Assembly (NCBI RefSeq): GCF_001298525.1
Contig: NZ_CP012678.1
Coordinates: 310,001 to 374,000 of the forward strand
Direction of reading: 5' to 3'
Length of the DNA stretch: 64,000 nt
DNA from: Psychrobacter urativorans
GTDB taxonomy: Bacteria; Pseudomonadota; Gammaproteobacteria; Pseudomonadales; Moraxellaceae
The position numbers and the translations under genes were made by a program. Shown here piece by piece: positions 6,782 to 16,313 of this stretch (position 1 is the stretch's first letter; every line of letters starts with the position of its first letter). The notes under the pieces were generated by a model that was given only the letters and a program-made list of their open reading frames with translations, did no database searches and was not told the origin of the DNA.

Positions 6782-7611
6782 GGGACTCCGTCCTTATCGC
6801 CATCAATCTGCGTATTGCCGCAGGCAAGTTGCTGCTGTGCTTCTACGCATGTTGTTATCTGACTACAGGTTTTCTTAATAAAATTACTGCAGATAGAGCC
6901 GGTAGGTGGCAATGGTATAATAGTGCCAGAACCATTAGAGGAACCTACGCTAGGTTTGCTATAACATTTACTAGCACCTTTTGATGGCAAACGATCATTA
7001 TTAAAGTTAAGGTCAGAGCTATTTTTACCGCTTCGATAATCGGATGGCTTTATAGGATATCGATTTGCCCACAAGCCCCTACCATTTGAACGCGCCACAA
7101 TCTCAGCGTTGGCATACTCAATGCGATCGTAAGGTGTCTGACTACTTTGATATTCCTTGTAATGCCAAGCAGCACCCTTTTGCAGTTGATTCAAATTGCA
7201 GTCAACATTATTGGCAATGACCTTACCAAGCAGTCGATCATATCTATCTCTTTCAGTCCACTGGATAGTAACAATCGCATTATTTATACACTGAGATAAG
7301 GCAGTAGTGCTTTCTGTTCCGTACTCTTGTGCCGATTCTGGTGCATCAATGCCTAGTAAACGTACACGTTCGCTTTGTCCTGATGCTTGAGTAACCTCTA
7401 TCGTATCACCATCAATAACACGGACACCGCTTGCATTCAGCACATTAGGTTCATAGCATTTTGTTGTATTACCACTGTTAGAGCCAGTGTTACCACCGAC
7501 GACGCCGGTAGAGCCCATAGTGGCGTCTCTCATGGCGTCAATATCATCGTAACCACCACACCCAGCAAGAGCTAAGAGCAAACCAACAATCAATAAGTTT
7601 CTCATGAACAA
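6754..7611 (-). CDS. Thermonuclease-family lipoprotein with excalibur domain
   Basis: A 285 aa protein exported as a lipoprotein (LLALAGC lipobox). Residues about 60-185 form a staphylococcal-nuclease fold with VRVIDGDTIEVT, RVRLLGIDAPESAQEYG and WTERDRYDRLLGKVIA; these hold the catalytic Arg, calcium-binding Asp and Glu equivalents. After a Ser/Gly-rich linker the C-terminus ends in a calcium-binding excalibur motif, DGDKDGVPCESICPGG, with paired cysteines. It probably degrades extracellular or periplasmic nucleic acid for nutrition or competition. Its 3' end overlaps the small lipoprotein gene. Confidence 0.88.
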   Translation of the reverse strand: MFMRNLLIVGLLLALAGCGGYDDIDAMRDATMGSTGVVGGNTGSNSGNTTKCYEPNVLNASGVRVIDGDTIEVTQASGQSERVRLLGIDAPESAQEYGTESTTALSQCINNAIVTIQWTERDRYDRLLGKVIANNVDCNLNQLQKGAAWHYKEYQSSQTPYDRIEYANAEIVARSNGRGLWANRYPIKPSDYRSGKNSSDLNFNNDRLPSKGASKCYSKPSVGSSNGSGTIIPLPPTGSICSNFIKKTCSQITTCVEAQQQLACGNTQIDGDKDGVPCESICPGG

Positions 7612-7903
7612 TCACCAGCGTAATATTTACCCAACTGTAAACAATTGGTAAATTTTCGGCAACTGTTTAGAGTTGATATTTAAGGTTTTTGTACATGAGA
7701 AAAAATACTGAGCATCTATTTATGTGCTAGCTCCTGTCTGGTCGAAGATGTTCATCTCAATTCACACTTTTTTCATTCACTATCAAGACGAGAGTTTGAT
7801 TGCGATTAAACTTACCTCAGTACTTATCAATCAAGTAGGTAAAAATATCAATTTTAGTTTATCATTATTCATATATTACACGCTATTTGAACAAGGATAG
7901 ACA

Positions 7904-8770
7904 ATGAATTTTGTGGCTATTGATGTAGAAACTGCTAACTCAGACGTCGGCTCTATTTGCCAAGTAGGTATGGCAAAGTATATTAAAGGTAAATTGATAG
8001 ATACCTAATGTATCCTTATCAGACCACAGTCTAGCTTTAGTCGAATAAATATAGATATTCATGGAATCGATACTAAGCAAGTGAAAGATGCTCCTTCTAT
8101 ATTTGATATTTATGGTCATATCATTCAATTTATCGGTAACAATGTTGTGGTTAGTTATACCAATTTTGATCAAAGAGCAATAACAAAGTGCTTATCGGAT
8201 CATAATTTGCCACTGCCGTCTTGGCAGTGGGTTGATGCTTCTGTCATGGTACGTGACACTTGCCAGCGATTTAGTACATCAGGATATAATCTTGCTAATG
8301 TATGTAAAGAATGGCGGTATGCTTTTGATCATCATGATGCACTAGAAGATGCTAAAGCGTGTGGGTTTGTGACAACCACTATTCTTAGAGAAAATAATGC
8401 TTCAATCATAGAATGGTTAAAAGATCAGCCATCTCATCCAAAAAATAGTAGTCGTACGCAGCGCTTTACTCAAAACCGCTCTATAGAAGGTAATGAGGAA
8501 GGGCGGTTTTTTGGGTTAAATATTTGTTTTACAGGAGAGCTATCTATAAAACGCGTAGAAATTACCGATATCGCAGCAAAGCAAGGTTTTCATGTTAAGG
8601 CTGGTGTGTCTAAAAAGCTCAACTATTTAGTTGTAGGTACACCAGACTTAACATTATTAAATGGACATGATAAAAGTAGTAAACAGCGTAAATCAGAGAC
8701 GCTGATTGCAGAAGGTATCGACATCAATATTATTACAGAGCGTGATTTTCTTAAAATGCTTAAACTCTAG
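7904..8770 (+). pseudogene. DEDDh exonuclease-BRCT protein, interrupted by an in-frame TAA
   Basis: Reading from the ATG at 7904 gives MNFVAIDVETANSDVGSICQ (exonuclease motif I, DxE), then 34 codons in a TAA at 8006-8008. The same frame continues without shift: NIDIHGIDTKQV, motif II SYTNFDQRA and motif III HHDALEDAKA, completing a DnaQ-like DEDDh exonuclease. A C-terminal BRCT domain follows (FFGLNICFTGEL ... YLVVGTPD). An internal ATG at 8081 opens a frame of 229 aa that lacks motif I. I therefore call it a nonsense-mutated gene; a sequencing error or readthrough is possible. It is the first gene of the TerB cassette, 52 bp upstream of the next. Confidence 0.75.
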
Positions 8771-8822
8771 TCGTTCTGTCCGCCTCTTTTATCTAACTTT
8801 CTTAGAATGGGTTTTATAGGTA

Positions 8823-11291
8823 ATGAAAAATTTTATCGAAAATGTCGTGGCGCTATTCAAAGAGAAGTATGATACCAAAAGTAATGAGGTGAGAACTCAT
8901 CTTATAGATTTGCCACCTAATATAAAGCCATCTGCAGGGGCGCAAGTTAGTCATAATAATCAAAACCGTACAAATAGGCACCATGACAATGGTATTGATA
9001 AAAATAGTTTTGATGACAATCATGTTGACAGCGATGACTTGGATAATGTAGATAGTCTTGCTACTTTTATTCTCTCATCGGAGAGATCAAAGGAATGCAG
9101 TACCTCCTCCAATCACACAAAGGGTCGCTGGGTAACCAAGTATGAGTCTATAACCATTCATAATCGCACTATTGAACGAGGCTTTTTTTATTTTGGCGGG
9201 CAGCTTGAGACTTTAGTGGGTTATGGTACTGAGCCCTCATTAATAGATGAGCGTTTATCAGTAGGTCCACCATCAGCTATCCATAGTACGACAGCTATTT
9301 ATAGTGATGAGTCGTTAGGTTACTGGCCAACTTATGGACAGCTTTCAGCTTTATGTCGTGGTATTTATCTAGACTGGTTAGCGTCTGATCGTACAAATCC
9401 CCATACGCCCATCGGCTATGTTTTTATCTACTTTAATGGGCTTGAGCGCAGAGTCATTGAAAGTATTAGTCTAGACAATGTGTCTGATGATGAGTTTATT
9501 GCTATTTATAACGAAGCTTTTCGTCTGCATAATATTTATGGCAAGCAGTCATCATTTCACAACTATTCTGTCCATTTTTTAGAATTTATGGCACTTGTGC
9601 GCTCGCCACTGTTTGAAGAACGATTACAAGCACACCAGGTTTCCCCGCCGCCTGCCAGTAGTCGCAACCTAACCTTTAAAATGCAATTAGCAAAAACGGT
9701 AACCTTAAAGTTGCCCATTCCTGCCACTTTAGCATGGGAGTGGCTCATTTTTTCTAATGAATATAATTTTAGGACGCCTGCAAGGCGCTGTGAGTCAGAA
9801 TTCAAAGATCTGTTCGATATTTTATATCAAGAAGCTTATCCCAATGGATTCACCGTTTCTCCCAATAAAACCAAGCTAACGTTAAATTATAACGCTGCCA
9901 GCCGCTCAATTGGTTATGTTGATCTTACGCTTGATGATCTACAAGATCCTAGTATATTAAAAGCGCCCATCAAAAAGCTGATTACTGTTGCCGAACAATG
10001 TAATGATGCTTTAGACGCCTATAGTCGCTATTTAGGTCGTGATAGTAATGATAAAACAGATATAGGCGCTATTTTATTACTACCAAAAGTGCTTATTCAG
10101 CAACAAGCCTATCAAGAAAAATACCCAGCAATACAAAAATTTAAAGCATGGGCAAAATCTGTTATTCAAAATGATGAAGGTCTGACGACGGCTAAAGAAT
10201 TATTTGGGTATTTGGATGAGGAGTTGTCGCACTCAGTACCTAAAACATTTACCAAAAAGCATAATGAAATTATTACAAGTTTAGCTGAGTTAGCAGGCTT
10301 TGGTATTGTGCCAGACCAGCGGTACCATCAGACCAGTTTTAAACCAGATGGATATGTGGTTCTATTTGATAGCGGTCATGGACAAGACTTTGAGCCGAGC
10401 ACCTCATTTCATCAAATCAGTTTAGCACTTAGATTGGGTGCCATGGTTGCAACTATTAATGGCTATGTTGATAAAAAAGAGGTAGATACGCTACTGACGA
10501 TTATTGAGCAAGACACGCAGCTTACTACTATTGAAAAAGCGTCACTAAAGGCTTATTTGTTATGGCGCTTGAATAGCCCTGCTAATATGTCAGGCCTAAA
10601 GGCAAAGCTAGCGGTACTTGATGACAAGCACATTGACTTTATCAGTCGTTTTATCATTTCAGTTGCCTTAGCTAAAGGTAATGTTGAACCCAGTCAAATT
10701 AAACAAATTGAAAAGTTGTATCAGGCTCTAGGTCTTGATAAAAATTCAGTAGTTAGCGATATTCATCACTTAACTAGCGCTAAAAAGATAACGCCAGCGT
10801 TCAGTAATGAGGCACAGCTTAAGAATAGTAATGAGCAAGGTATAGGTGCTAACGCTGATATTTCCGATCATAATAGTAAGACGTATATTTTTAACGCTGA
10901 ATTATTAGCCTTGTATGAAAGCGAGACAGGCGACGCTAAAGCAATGCTGGCGAGTATATTTTCGGCAGATGATGACGATATGGAAAGCGATAGTGAGTCA
11001 CTGCCAAATGAACAAGTAGATAACTGTAGTGAAACGGATGTGATTAACGAGTCTGTTGTTAAAGGTTTAGATACTATTCATAGTCAGCTTTATCAGCAAC
11101 TGATTAGTAAAGAGATATGGCAACGAGAAGAAGCTGAGGTTCTGTGTGGGTCACTAAATTTGATGATAAATGGTGCTATCGAGACCATCAATGATTGGGC
11201 GTATGATAATGTCGATGCACCAGTATTAGAAGAAAATGATGAAGTAATAATTGACTTTGAGATTGTCGAAGAATTAAAGGCATTGTACTAA
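8823..11291 (+). CDS. TerB-N / TerB / TerB-C domain protein
   Basis: An 822 aa cytosolic protein. The TerB-N domain lies at about 160-360, with YWPTYGQLSALCRGIYLDWL and IGYVFIYFNGLERRVI, the family hallmark. A central TerB-like helical bundle sits at about 535-620 (LRLGAMVATINGYVDKKEVD). The TerB-C domain fills the last 150 residues (FNAELLALYESETGDAK; WQREEAEVLCGSLNLMINGA; INDWAYDNVDAPVLEENDEV). The first 90 residues are polar and low-complexity. TerB-N/TerB-C proteins are tied by genome context to DNA-processing stress or defence systems. It probably works with the ATPase and helicase encoded 37 bp and 1.4 kb downstream. Confidence 0.88.
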   Translation: MKNFIENVVALFKEKYDTKSNEVRTHLIDLPPNIKPSAGAQVSHNNQNRTNRHHDNGIDKNSFDDNHVDSDDLDNVDSLATFILSSERSKECSTSSNHTKGRWVTKYESITIHNRTIERGFFYFGGQLETLVGYGTEPSLIDERLSVGPPSAIHSTTAIYSDESLGYWPTYGQLSALCRGIYLDWLASDRTNPHTPIGYVFIYFNGLERRVIESISLDNVSDDEFIAIYNEAFRLHNIYGKQSSFHNYSVHFLEFMALVRSPLFEERLQAHQVSPPPASSRNLTFKMQLAKTVTLKLPIPATLAWEWLIFSNEYNFRTPARRCESEFKDLFDILYQEAYPNGFTVSPNKTKLTLNYNAASRSIGYVDLTLDDLQDPSILKAPIKKLITVAEQCNDALDAYSRYLGRDSNDKTDIGAILLLPKVLIQQQAYQEKYPAIQKFKAWAKSVIQNDEGLTTAKELFGYLDEELSHSVPKTFTKKHNEIITSLAELAGFGIVPDQRYHQTSFKPDGYVVLFDSGHGQDFEPSTSFHQISLALRLGAMVATINGYVDKKEVDTLLTIIEQDTQLTTIEKASLKAYLLWRLNSPANMSGLKAKLAVLDDKHIDFISRFIISVALAKGNVEPSQIKQIEKLYQALGLDKNSVVSDIHHLTSAKKITPAFSNEAQLKNSNEQGIGANADISDHNSKTYIFNAELLALYESETGDAKAMLASIFSADDDDMESDSESLPNEQVDNCSETDVINESVVKGLDTIHSQLYQQLISKEIWQREEAEVLCGSLNLMINGAIETINDWAYDNVDAPVLEENDEVIIDFEIVEELKALY

Positions 11292-11328
11292 AAATAAGAA
11301 CCAATAATAGAGTTATCAAGGATAAATA

Positions 11329-12642
11329 ATGACCGGTAAAAAAATTAGAGCAAAAGAGCGCGATGCTATTATTCAGTCGCTTAAGGCAGGAGTCACACCA
11401 AAGGTTGGTATTCAGCACATCCAAGTGGGACGTATGAATGAGCTTAGAGCGCTAATAAGTGATATTGAGCGTATTGCTGATGGTGGCTCGGCGTTTCGTC
11501 TTATTATTGGCGAGTATGGTTCAGGCAAGACCTTTTTTTTGAGTGTGGTAAGAGCGATTGCGCTTGAGCGTAAGCTGGTCACTGTTAATGCTGATTTATC
11601 ACCTGATAGGCGTATTCAAGCATCGTCAGGACAAGCAAGAAACTTATATTCCGAGCTTATGCGTAATCTATCCACTCGTAATAAACCGGATGGTAATGGT
11701 TTGGCCAGTGTAGTCGAACGTTTTATTACTGAAGCCCGCAAACAAGCGGATAGTACAGGTGAGGCAATTAGCGATGTTATCCAAGACAAGTTAGCTGAAT
11801 TGACAGAATTGGTTGGCGGTTACGACTTTGCTAAAGTTATTGAAGCTTATTGGCGAGGTCACGAAGAAGATAATGATGAGTTAAAGGTCAATGCGATTCG
11901 ATGGCTGCGTGCAGAGTACTCAGCTAAGACTGATGCAAGGCGCGATTTAGGTGTGCGTACTATCATATCTGACGCGTCTTTTTATGATGCACTCAAAATC
12001 ATGAGTCTATTCGTACGGCAGGCCGGCTACCAAGGTTTGTTAGTTAATCTCGATGAGATGGTCAACTTATATAAACTCAATAGCACACAAGCACGACAAG
12101 CGAATTATGAGCAGATACTGCGTATTCTAAATGACTGTTTGCAAGGTACCGCTGAGCATCTAGGGTTTTTGTTAGGCGGTACGCCTGAGTTCTTACTTGA
12201 TCCGCGTAAAGGGTTGTATAGCTATGATGCCTTGCAAACGCGCTTAGCAGATAATAGTTTTGCTAAGCAGGCAGGCGTGATTGACTATTCGTCGCCTGCA
12301 TTGCATTTAGCAAGTCTCACACCAGAAGAGCTATATATTTTACTGAAAAACCTGCGCCATGTTTATGCAGGTGGTGACGAAGCCGAATATCTAGTACCTG
12401 ATGAATCCTTACAAGCTTTTTTACAGCATTGCAGTCAAACGATAGGTGATGCTTACTTTAGAACACCTCGCAATACCATTAAAGCATTTTTGGATATGTT
12501 GGCTGTCATTGATCAAAATCCAGCTATTTCGTGGGATCAACTTATTAACTCAGTATCTATTGACCCTGAAATGCCCTCTGATATGGACATTGATATGAGT
12601 GGTATGAATGAAGAAGACGAACTTGCCGATTTTAGGTTATAA
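11329..12642 (+). CDS. DUF2791 P-loop ATPase (BrxD-like)
   Basis: A 437 aa AAA-type ATPase of the DUF2791 family, which includes BrxD of some BREX systems. The N-terminus has IIQSLKAGVTPKVGIQHIQV. Walker A is IIGEYGSGKTFFLSVVRAIA (about residues 60-75), then VNADLSPDRRIQASSGQARN, which is highly conserved in this family. A Walker B-like strand is GLLVNLDEMVNLYKL. LLGGTPEFL and YFRTPRNTIKAFLDML follow near the C-terminus. It likely loads or remodels partners on DNA with the helicase. The gene sits between the TerB protein and helicase genes, and its TAA stop is in frame with the helicase. Confidence 0.9.
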   Translation: MTGKKIRAKERDAIIQSLKAGVTPKVGIQHIQVGRMNELRALISDIERIADGGSAFRLIIGEYGSGKTFFLSVVRAIALERKLVTVNADLSPDRRIQASSGQARNLYSELMRNLSTRNKPDGNGLASVVERFITEARKQADSTGEAISDVIQDKLAELTELVGGYDFAKVIEAYWRGHEEDNDELKVNAIRWLRAEYSAKTDARRDLGVRTIISDASFYDALKIMSLFVRQAGYQGLLVNLDEMVNLYKLNSTQARQANYEQILRILNDCLQGTAEHLGFLLGGTPEFLLDPRKGLYSYDALQTRLADNSFAKQAGVIDYSSPALHLASLTPEELYILLKNLRHVYAGGDEAEYLVPDESLQAFLQHCSQTIGDAYFRTPRNTIKAFLDMLAVIDQNPAISWDQLINSVSIDPEMPSDMDIDMSGMNEEDELADFRL

Positions 12643-12666
12643 GGCACTAAATATGAGAAACTACCT

Positions 12667-14979
12667 TTGAGAGACGCTCATCTTCAGCTTGATTATCAAA
12701 TACAGCGTTGGATATTTAACCAAGGTTGGAATGGATTACGCGAGGTACAAGCCAAAGCAATTGCACCTATTTTATCTGGGAAAACCGACGTACTGATTAG
12801 TGCGGCGACTGCTGCCGGCAAAACAGAAGCGTTCTTTTTGCCGGCGTGTAGCGCTCTCGTCAAGTCAGACAATGGCCAAAATATAGGACTATATGAAAAA
12901 GAAGGGCAGGGTAACGGAGTAGGTATTTTGTATATCAGCCCACTGAAAGCGCTAATTAATGATCAATATCGGAGGCTTGAGAGTCTAGCAGAGTTGCTTG
13001 ATATGCAAGTGACGCCATGGCATGGCGATAGCCCACGAAGTAAAAAGAATAAACAAAAAAAGTCGCCATCAGGAATTATTTTGATTACGCCTGAGTCGCT
13101 TGAATCTTTATTGATTCGGGATTCAGGTTGGGTAAAACAAGCTTTTAGTAGCCTAAAATATATTGTGATTGATGAGTTTCATGCTTTTTTGGGTAGCGAG
13201 CGTGGTCAGCATTTATTATCTCTTTTGACGCGGCTTGAGCATGTCACTGAACGTTTAAATTCACCTATTCCGAGAGTAGCGCTGAGTGCAACGTTGGGAG
13301 ATCTGAAAAGCGTACCGCAGTCATTAAGGCCTAATCAGTCACTACCTTGCGTCATTATTGAAGATGATGAGGCGAAGGCTAGTATTAAAGTACAAGTAAA
13401 AGGTTACATAGAGCCTAGTCAATTAGCGCTTGAATCAGATTCTAAAAAGAATAATTTTGAAAGTTCTGACTCTCAATATATTGGTATTCAGCATCCTTAT
13501 ACTGCCGAGGCGCAAGTTTGTTCGGACTTGTACCGATTATGCCGTGGCGGTAGCCATCTAATATTTGCTAATAGCCGTAAGCGCACAGAGATGATAGCGA
13601 CAGAGCTGAGTGATTTATGTGAGCATAATATTGTGCCTAATGAGTTCTTCCCTCATCACGGCTCACTGTCAAAAGAGCTTAGAGAAAGCTTAGAAACACG
13701 CCTGCAAAAAGAGGCGTTGCCAACCACCGCCGTATGTACTATGACTTTAGAGCTTGGAATCGATATTGGTAAGGTTGATACGGTGGTGCAAGTGACGGCT
13801 CCACATTCTGTAGCCAGTCTTAGGCAACGGCTTGGGCGCTCAGGTAGGCGTGGTGGTTCGGCGGTGCTCAGAATGCTGATTATTGAAAAAGAGATTGATA
13901 AAGATACCAGTCTCACTGACAAGCTACGTCTTGAGTTAATCCAGTCATTCGCAATGATAAGATTACTGATTATCGATAAGTGGTTTGAGCCGGCGGATAC
14001 TGAGTTATATCACTTCTCAACGCTATTGCATCAGGTACTAGCGACTATCGGTCAATGGGGCGGTATTCGTGCTGACCAGCTTTATATACTGCTATGTAAA
14101 CAAGGACCCTTTCAACAAATACAACCAGCGCACTTTAAGTCTTTACTAAGCCAAATGGGAGAGTTGCAACTACTTACCCAACTTGGTAATAATCAATTGG
14201 TTTTAGGTATTGTCGGTGAGCGTATTGTTGGTCATTACACTTTTTATGCAGTCTTTAAGACACCAGAAGAATACCGTATCGTGACTGGTAATAGAACGCT
14301 TGGCACCTTACCAATTGAAACTATGTTGTTACCTGAGCAATATATTATTTTTGGTGGTAAACGCTGGCAAGTCAAAAATATTGATATGGATAAAAAAGTA
14401 GTTGATGTCATCTCTGTCAAAGGCGGTGGCAAGCCTCCAACTTTTGGTGGCGGTAGTATGTCCATACATGACCGAGTACGCCAAGAAATGTATGAAATAT
14501 TGAACAACGGTGATTATCGTATTCGAGTTGGTGAGCAACATTTAGATTTTGCTGACAAAACGGCAAGACAATTATTTTCAGAAAGTATTGATACTTTTAA
14601 TAGGTATGATTTAAGCAATCAGCCTGTTGTAGACAAAGATGGAAATAGTTATATATTTATGTGGCGTGGAGATAAAATTGTAAATACCTTAACGGCGTTG
14701 CTCATACGAGATGACTTCACTGTTGAAGCCTATGCAGGTGTTATTTGTATTAGTAAAATTGATTCGTTTCAGGTTTGTCAATTTTTACAAAAGCTTGCCA
14801 GTCAGATATTACCTACAGCAACTGAGCTTGCTGAAACTGTACCTTTCAAGATGACTGAAAAGTTTGATGAGTACTTACCTGATGATTTGCTCAATATTGG
14901 TTACGGGGCACAAGCGTTTGATATTATTGGATTGAAAAAATGGTTGGAGGACTTCAAAAAAACAGACTTAGGATTATGA
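12667..14979 (+). CDS. Lhr-like SF2 DEAD/DEAH-box helicase (BrxHI-like)
   Basis: A 770 aa superfamily 2 helicase. The Q-motif region is GLREVQAKAI. Motif I is ISAATAAGKTEAFFLPA, Ia LYISPLKALINDQYRRL, motif II VIDEFHAFLG, motif III ALSATLGD, motif IV region LIFANSRKRTEM, and motifs V/VI CTMTLELGIDIGKVDTV and LRQRLGRSGRRGGSA. A long Lhr-type C-terminal region follows. The start is probably TTG at 12667: an ATG at 12653 is out of frame and hits a stop after five codons. The frame is open back to the ATPase stop at 12640. Last gene of the cassette; it should translocate on DNA or RNA. Confidence 0.9.
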   Translation: MRDAHLQLDYQIQRWIFNQGWNGLREVQAKAIAPILSGKTDVLISAATAAGKTEAFFLPACSALVKSDNGQNIGLYEKEGQGNGVGILYISPLKALINDQYRRLESLAELLDMQVTPWHGDSPRSKKNKQKKSPSGIILITPESLESLLIRDSGWVKQAFSSLKYIVIDEFHAFLGSERGQHLLSLLTRLEHVTERLNSPIPRVALSATLGDLKSVPQSLRPNQSLPCVIIEDDEAKASIKVQVKGYIEPSQLALESDSKKNNFESSDSQYIGIQHPYTAEAQVCSDLYRLCRGGSHLIFANSRKRTEMIATELSDLCEHNIVPNEFFPHHGSLSKELRESLETRLQKEALPTTAVCTMTLELGIDIGKVDTVVQVTAPHSVASLRQRLGRSGRRGGSAVLRMLIIEKEIDKDTSLTDKLRLELIQSFAMIRLLIIDKWFEPADTELYHFSTLLHQVLATIGQWGGIRADQLYILLCKQGPFQQIQPAHFKSLLSQMGELQLLTQLGNNQLVLGIVGERIVGHYTFYAVFKTPEEYRIVTGNRTLGTLPIETMLLPEQYIIFGGKRWQVKNIDMDKKVVDVISVKGGGKPPTFGGGSMSIHDRVRQEMYEILNNGDYRIRVGEQHLDFADKTARQLFSESIDTFNRYDLSNQPVVDKDGNSYIFMWRGDKIVNTLTALLIRDDFTVEAYAGVICISKIDSFQVCQFLQKLASQILPTATELAETVPFKMTEKFDEYLPDDLLNIGYGAQAFDIIGLKKWLEDFKKTDLGL

Positions 14980-15379
14980 TGTGAGTTTGATAGTAAGTTT
15001 TTTAGCTACCCCTTTTAATAAAACAGACTTCGATGAAACTAAGCTATGCTGATAATCCTGTAGAAGCTAACTTGGGAGAGTTTAGTCAAAAAACTCGATG
15101 ATAATGACCAATGCTGTTTATCTCATAGTCATTAACTTTACATAAAATACTAGCAGTTCGATACCTGTATAGGGAAGTGATCCCAACTAAGGCGCCTTAA
15201 CAAGTACTACCTCATTCAGTGATTTAGGTTTCTTATTTAAGACTTGAATCTTTGGCTATTAGCTATATAGAATAATGAACTAACTTGAACCATTGAAACA
15301 ATGACAGTGTACCTCGCTTTGTACATGAAGCTGGCTTTTCGAATATAAATATTAAATAAGGGCTTTCTGCTAATAAATT
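14980..15379. other. 400-bp gap containing an IS3-end remnant
   Basis: No gene is apparent. Bases 15058-15110 (starting TGTAGAAGCTAACTTGGGAG) are a diverged copy of the IS3 remnant end at 4192-4245: both share TAGAA, AACTT, GGAG, TTTAGT and CGAT-ATAAT at matching spacing. It is a solo end left from a lost insertion. The rest is AT-rich and featureless to me. Confidence 0.5.
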
Positions 15380-15832
15380 ATGATAAATGCTGTATTTACA
15401 TCAAAGATTGATTTATGGTTAGCGTTTTTAATATTGGGTTCTAGCTTACTACTCATTTTGGTACCTGTATGGGAATGGATTTACAACGATAGCTCTATTA
15501 GAAGAATACTGTTTATTAGTCTTTTGACGATACCAGGTGCGATATTACTCTTGTTGATATTTTTCAACATAAAGTACAGTTTGTCAGATGACGAACTGTT
15601 TGTGAAAAACGGTTTTTCTACTCAGAGCATACCATTGAAAGACATTACACATATCATTCGTACCAACAGTATGTTATCTGCTCCAGCCCTGTCTTTAGAT
15701 CGGATTGAGATAAGATATGAAGGGGGGAGTATAGTGATATCACCAAAAGACAAAGATGGGTTCTATCGTGCGATACAAGAACGTGTTGCTGCATTAAAAA
15801 CCGATGGTGATGATGGCTTGGTAAAGAGTTAG
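15380..15832 (+). CDS. Membrane protein with bacterial PH domain
   Basis: A 150 aa protein. Two N-terminal transmembrane helices (LWLAFLILGSSLLLILVPVW and ILFISLLTIPGAILLLLIFF) lead into a cytosolic bacterial PH-like domain: YSLSDDELFVKNGFSTQSIP, then LKDITHII and ISPKDKDGFYRAIQERVAAL. This is the bPH/YdbT-like pattern found in small membrane proteins of unknown role. The gene stands alone. The ribosome site is weak (AAGGGC about 20 bases upstream), so a later start is conceivable but would cut the first helix. Confidence 0.7.
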   Translation: MINAVFTSKIDLWLAFLILGSSLLLILVPVWEWIYNDSSIRRILFISLLTIPGAILLLLIFFNIKYSLSDDELFVKNGFSTQSIPLKDITHIIRTNSMLSAPALSLDRIEIRYEGGSIVISPKDKDGFYRAIQERVAALKTDGDDGLVKS

Positions 15833-15923
15833 CCAATAGTTCGATGCGTTTGAAAAATATCGAACAGCAAGAGTTAGAGATAACCTTGATAAAAAATGAG
15901 CAGCATAGGTGAGGGTTTACTAT

Positions 15924-16313
15924 TTATAACAGGCCGCTATACATAGTATGCAATTCAATAGCGCTTAGCTTTTCGCGTAGTGCGCTCATTTGCAGTTCGC
16001 AGTTCTTGTAATACTCTACTTTATGTTTCTCTGTTTCCTCTAAGCTTTTTTGATAAGTAAAATCATTCCATAGGGTTAGACAGTTTGTAATTAACTTGAG
16101 ATCATTTAGTGACAGATCCTCATACTTACCCAAATCATGTGTCTTGATTTTTGAACGTAATTCAAAGAGTCCTAAATTACTGTCTTGATGATATTTTTTA
16201 ATGAGTTCATCCGTGGATCCCACGCTACTCTTATCGTTTTCTTTCATCGCAATCCTTACACCATTATCAATCAGACTCCGTTCATACACTGTCAAATCAA
16301 GATGGTCGTTCAT
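15924..16313 (-). CDS. Hypothetical soluble protein
   Basis: Unrecognised 129 aa protein with a strong GAGGAG before the ATG at 16313. Predominantly helical and charged; residues about 90-125 (SLEETEKHKVEYYKNCELQM) could form a coiled coil. No signal peptide or membrane segment. Monocistronic, and convergent with the PH-domain gene. No function proposed. Confidence 0.5.
   Translation of the reverse strand: MNDHLDLTVYERSLIDNGVRIAMKENDKSSVGSTDELIKKYHQDSNLGLFELRSKIKTHDLGKYEDLSLNDLKLITNCLTLWNDFTYQKSLEETEKHKVEYYKNCELQMSALREKLSAIELHTMYSGLL

Noticed and set aside
8006..8008. Selenocysteine or other recoding at the exonuclease stop
   Set aside because: The codon is TAA, not TGA, and no recoding structure is apparent; nonsense mutation or sequencing error is simpler.
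11188..14541. Several minus-strand open frames opposite the TerB-cassette genes
   Set aside because: Shadows of the strongly supported plus-strand domains, without ribosome sites or protein-like composition.
8823..14979. A complete BREX system
   Set aside because: No PglX methylase, PglZ, BrxA, BrxB or BrxL-like protein is encoded in the neighbourhood.
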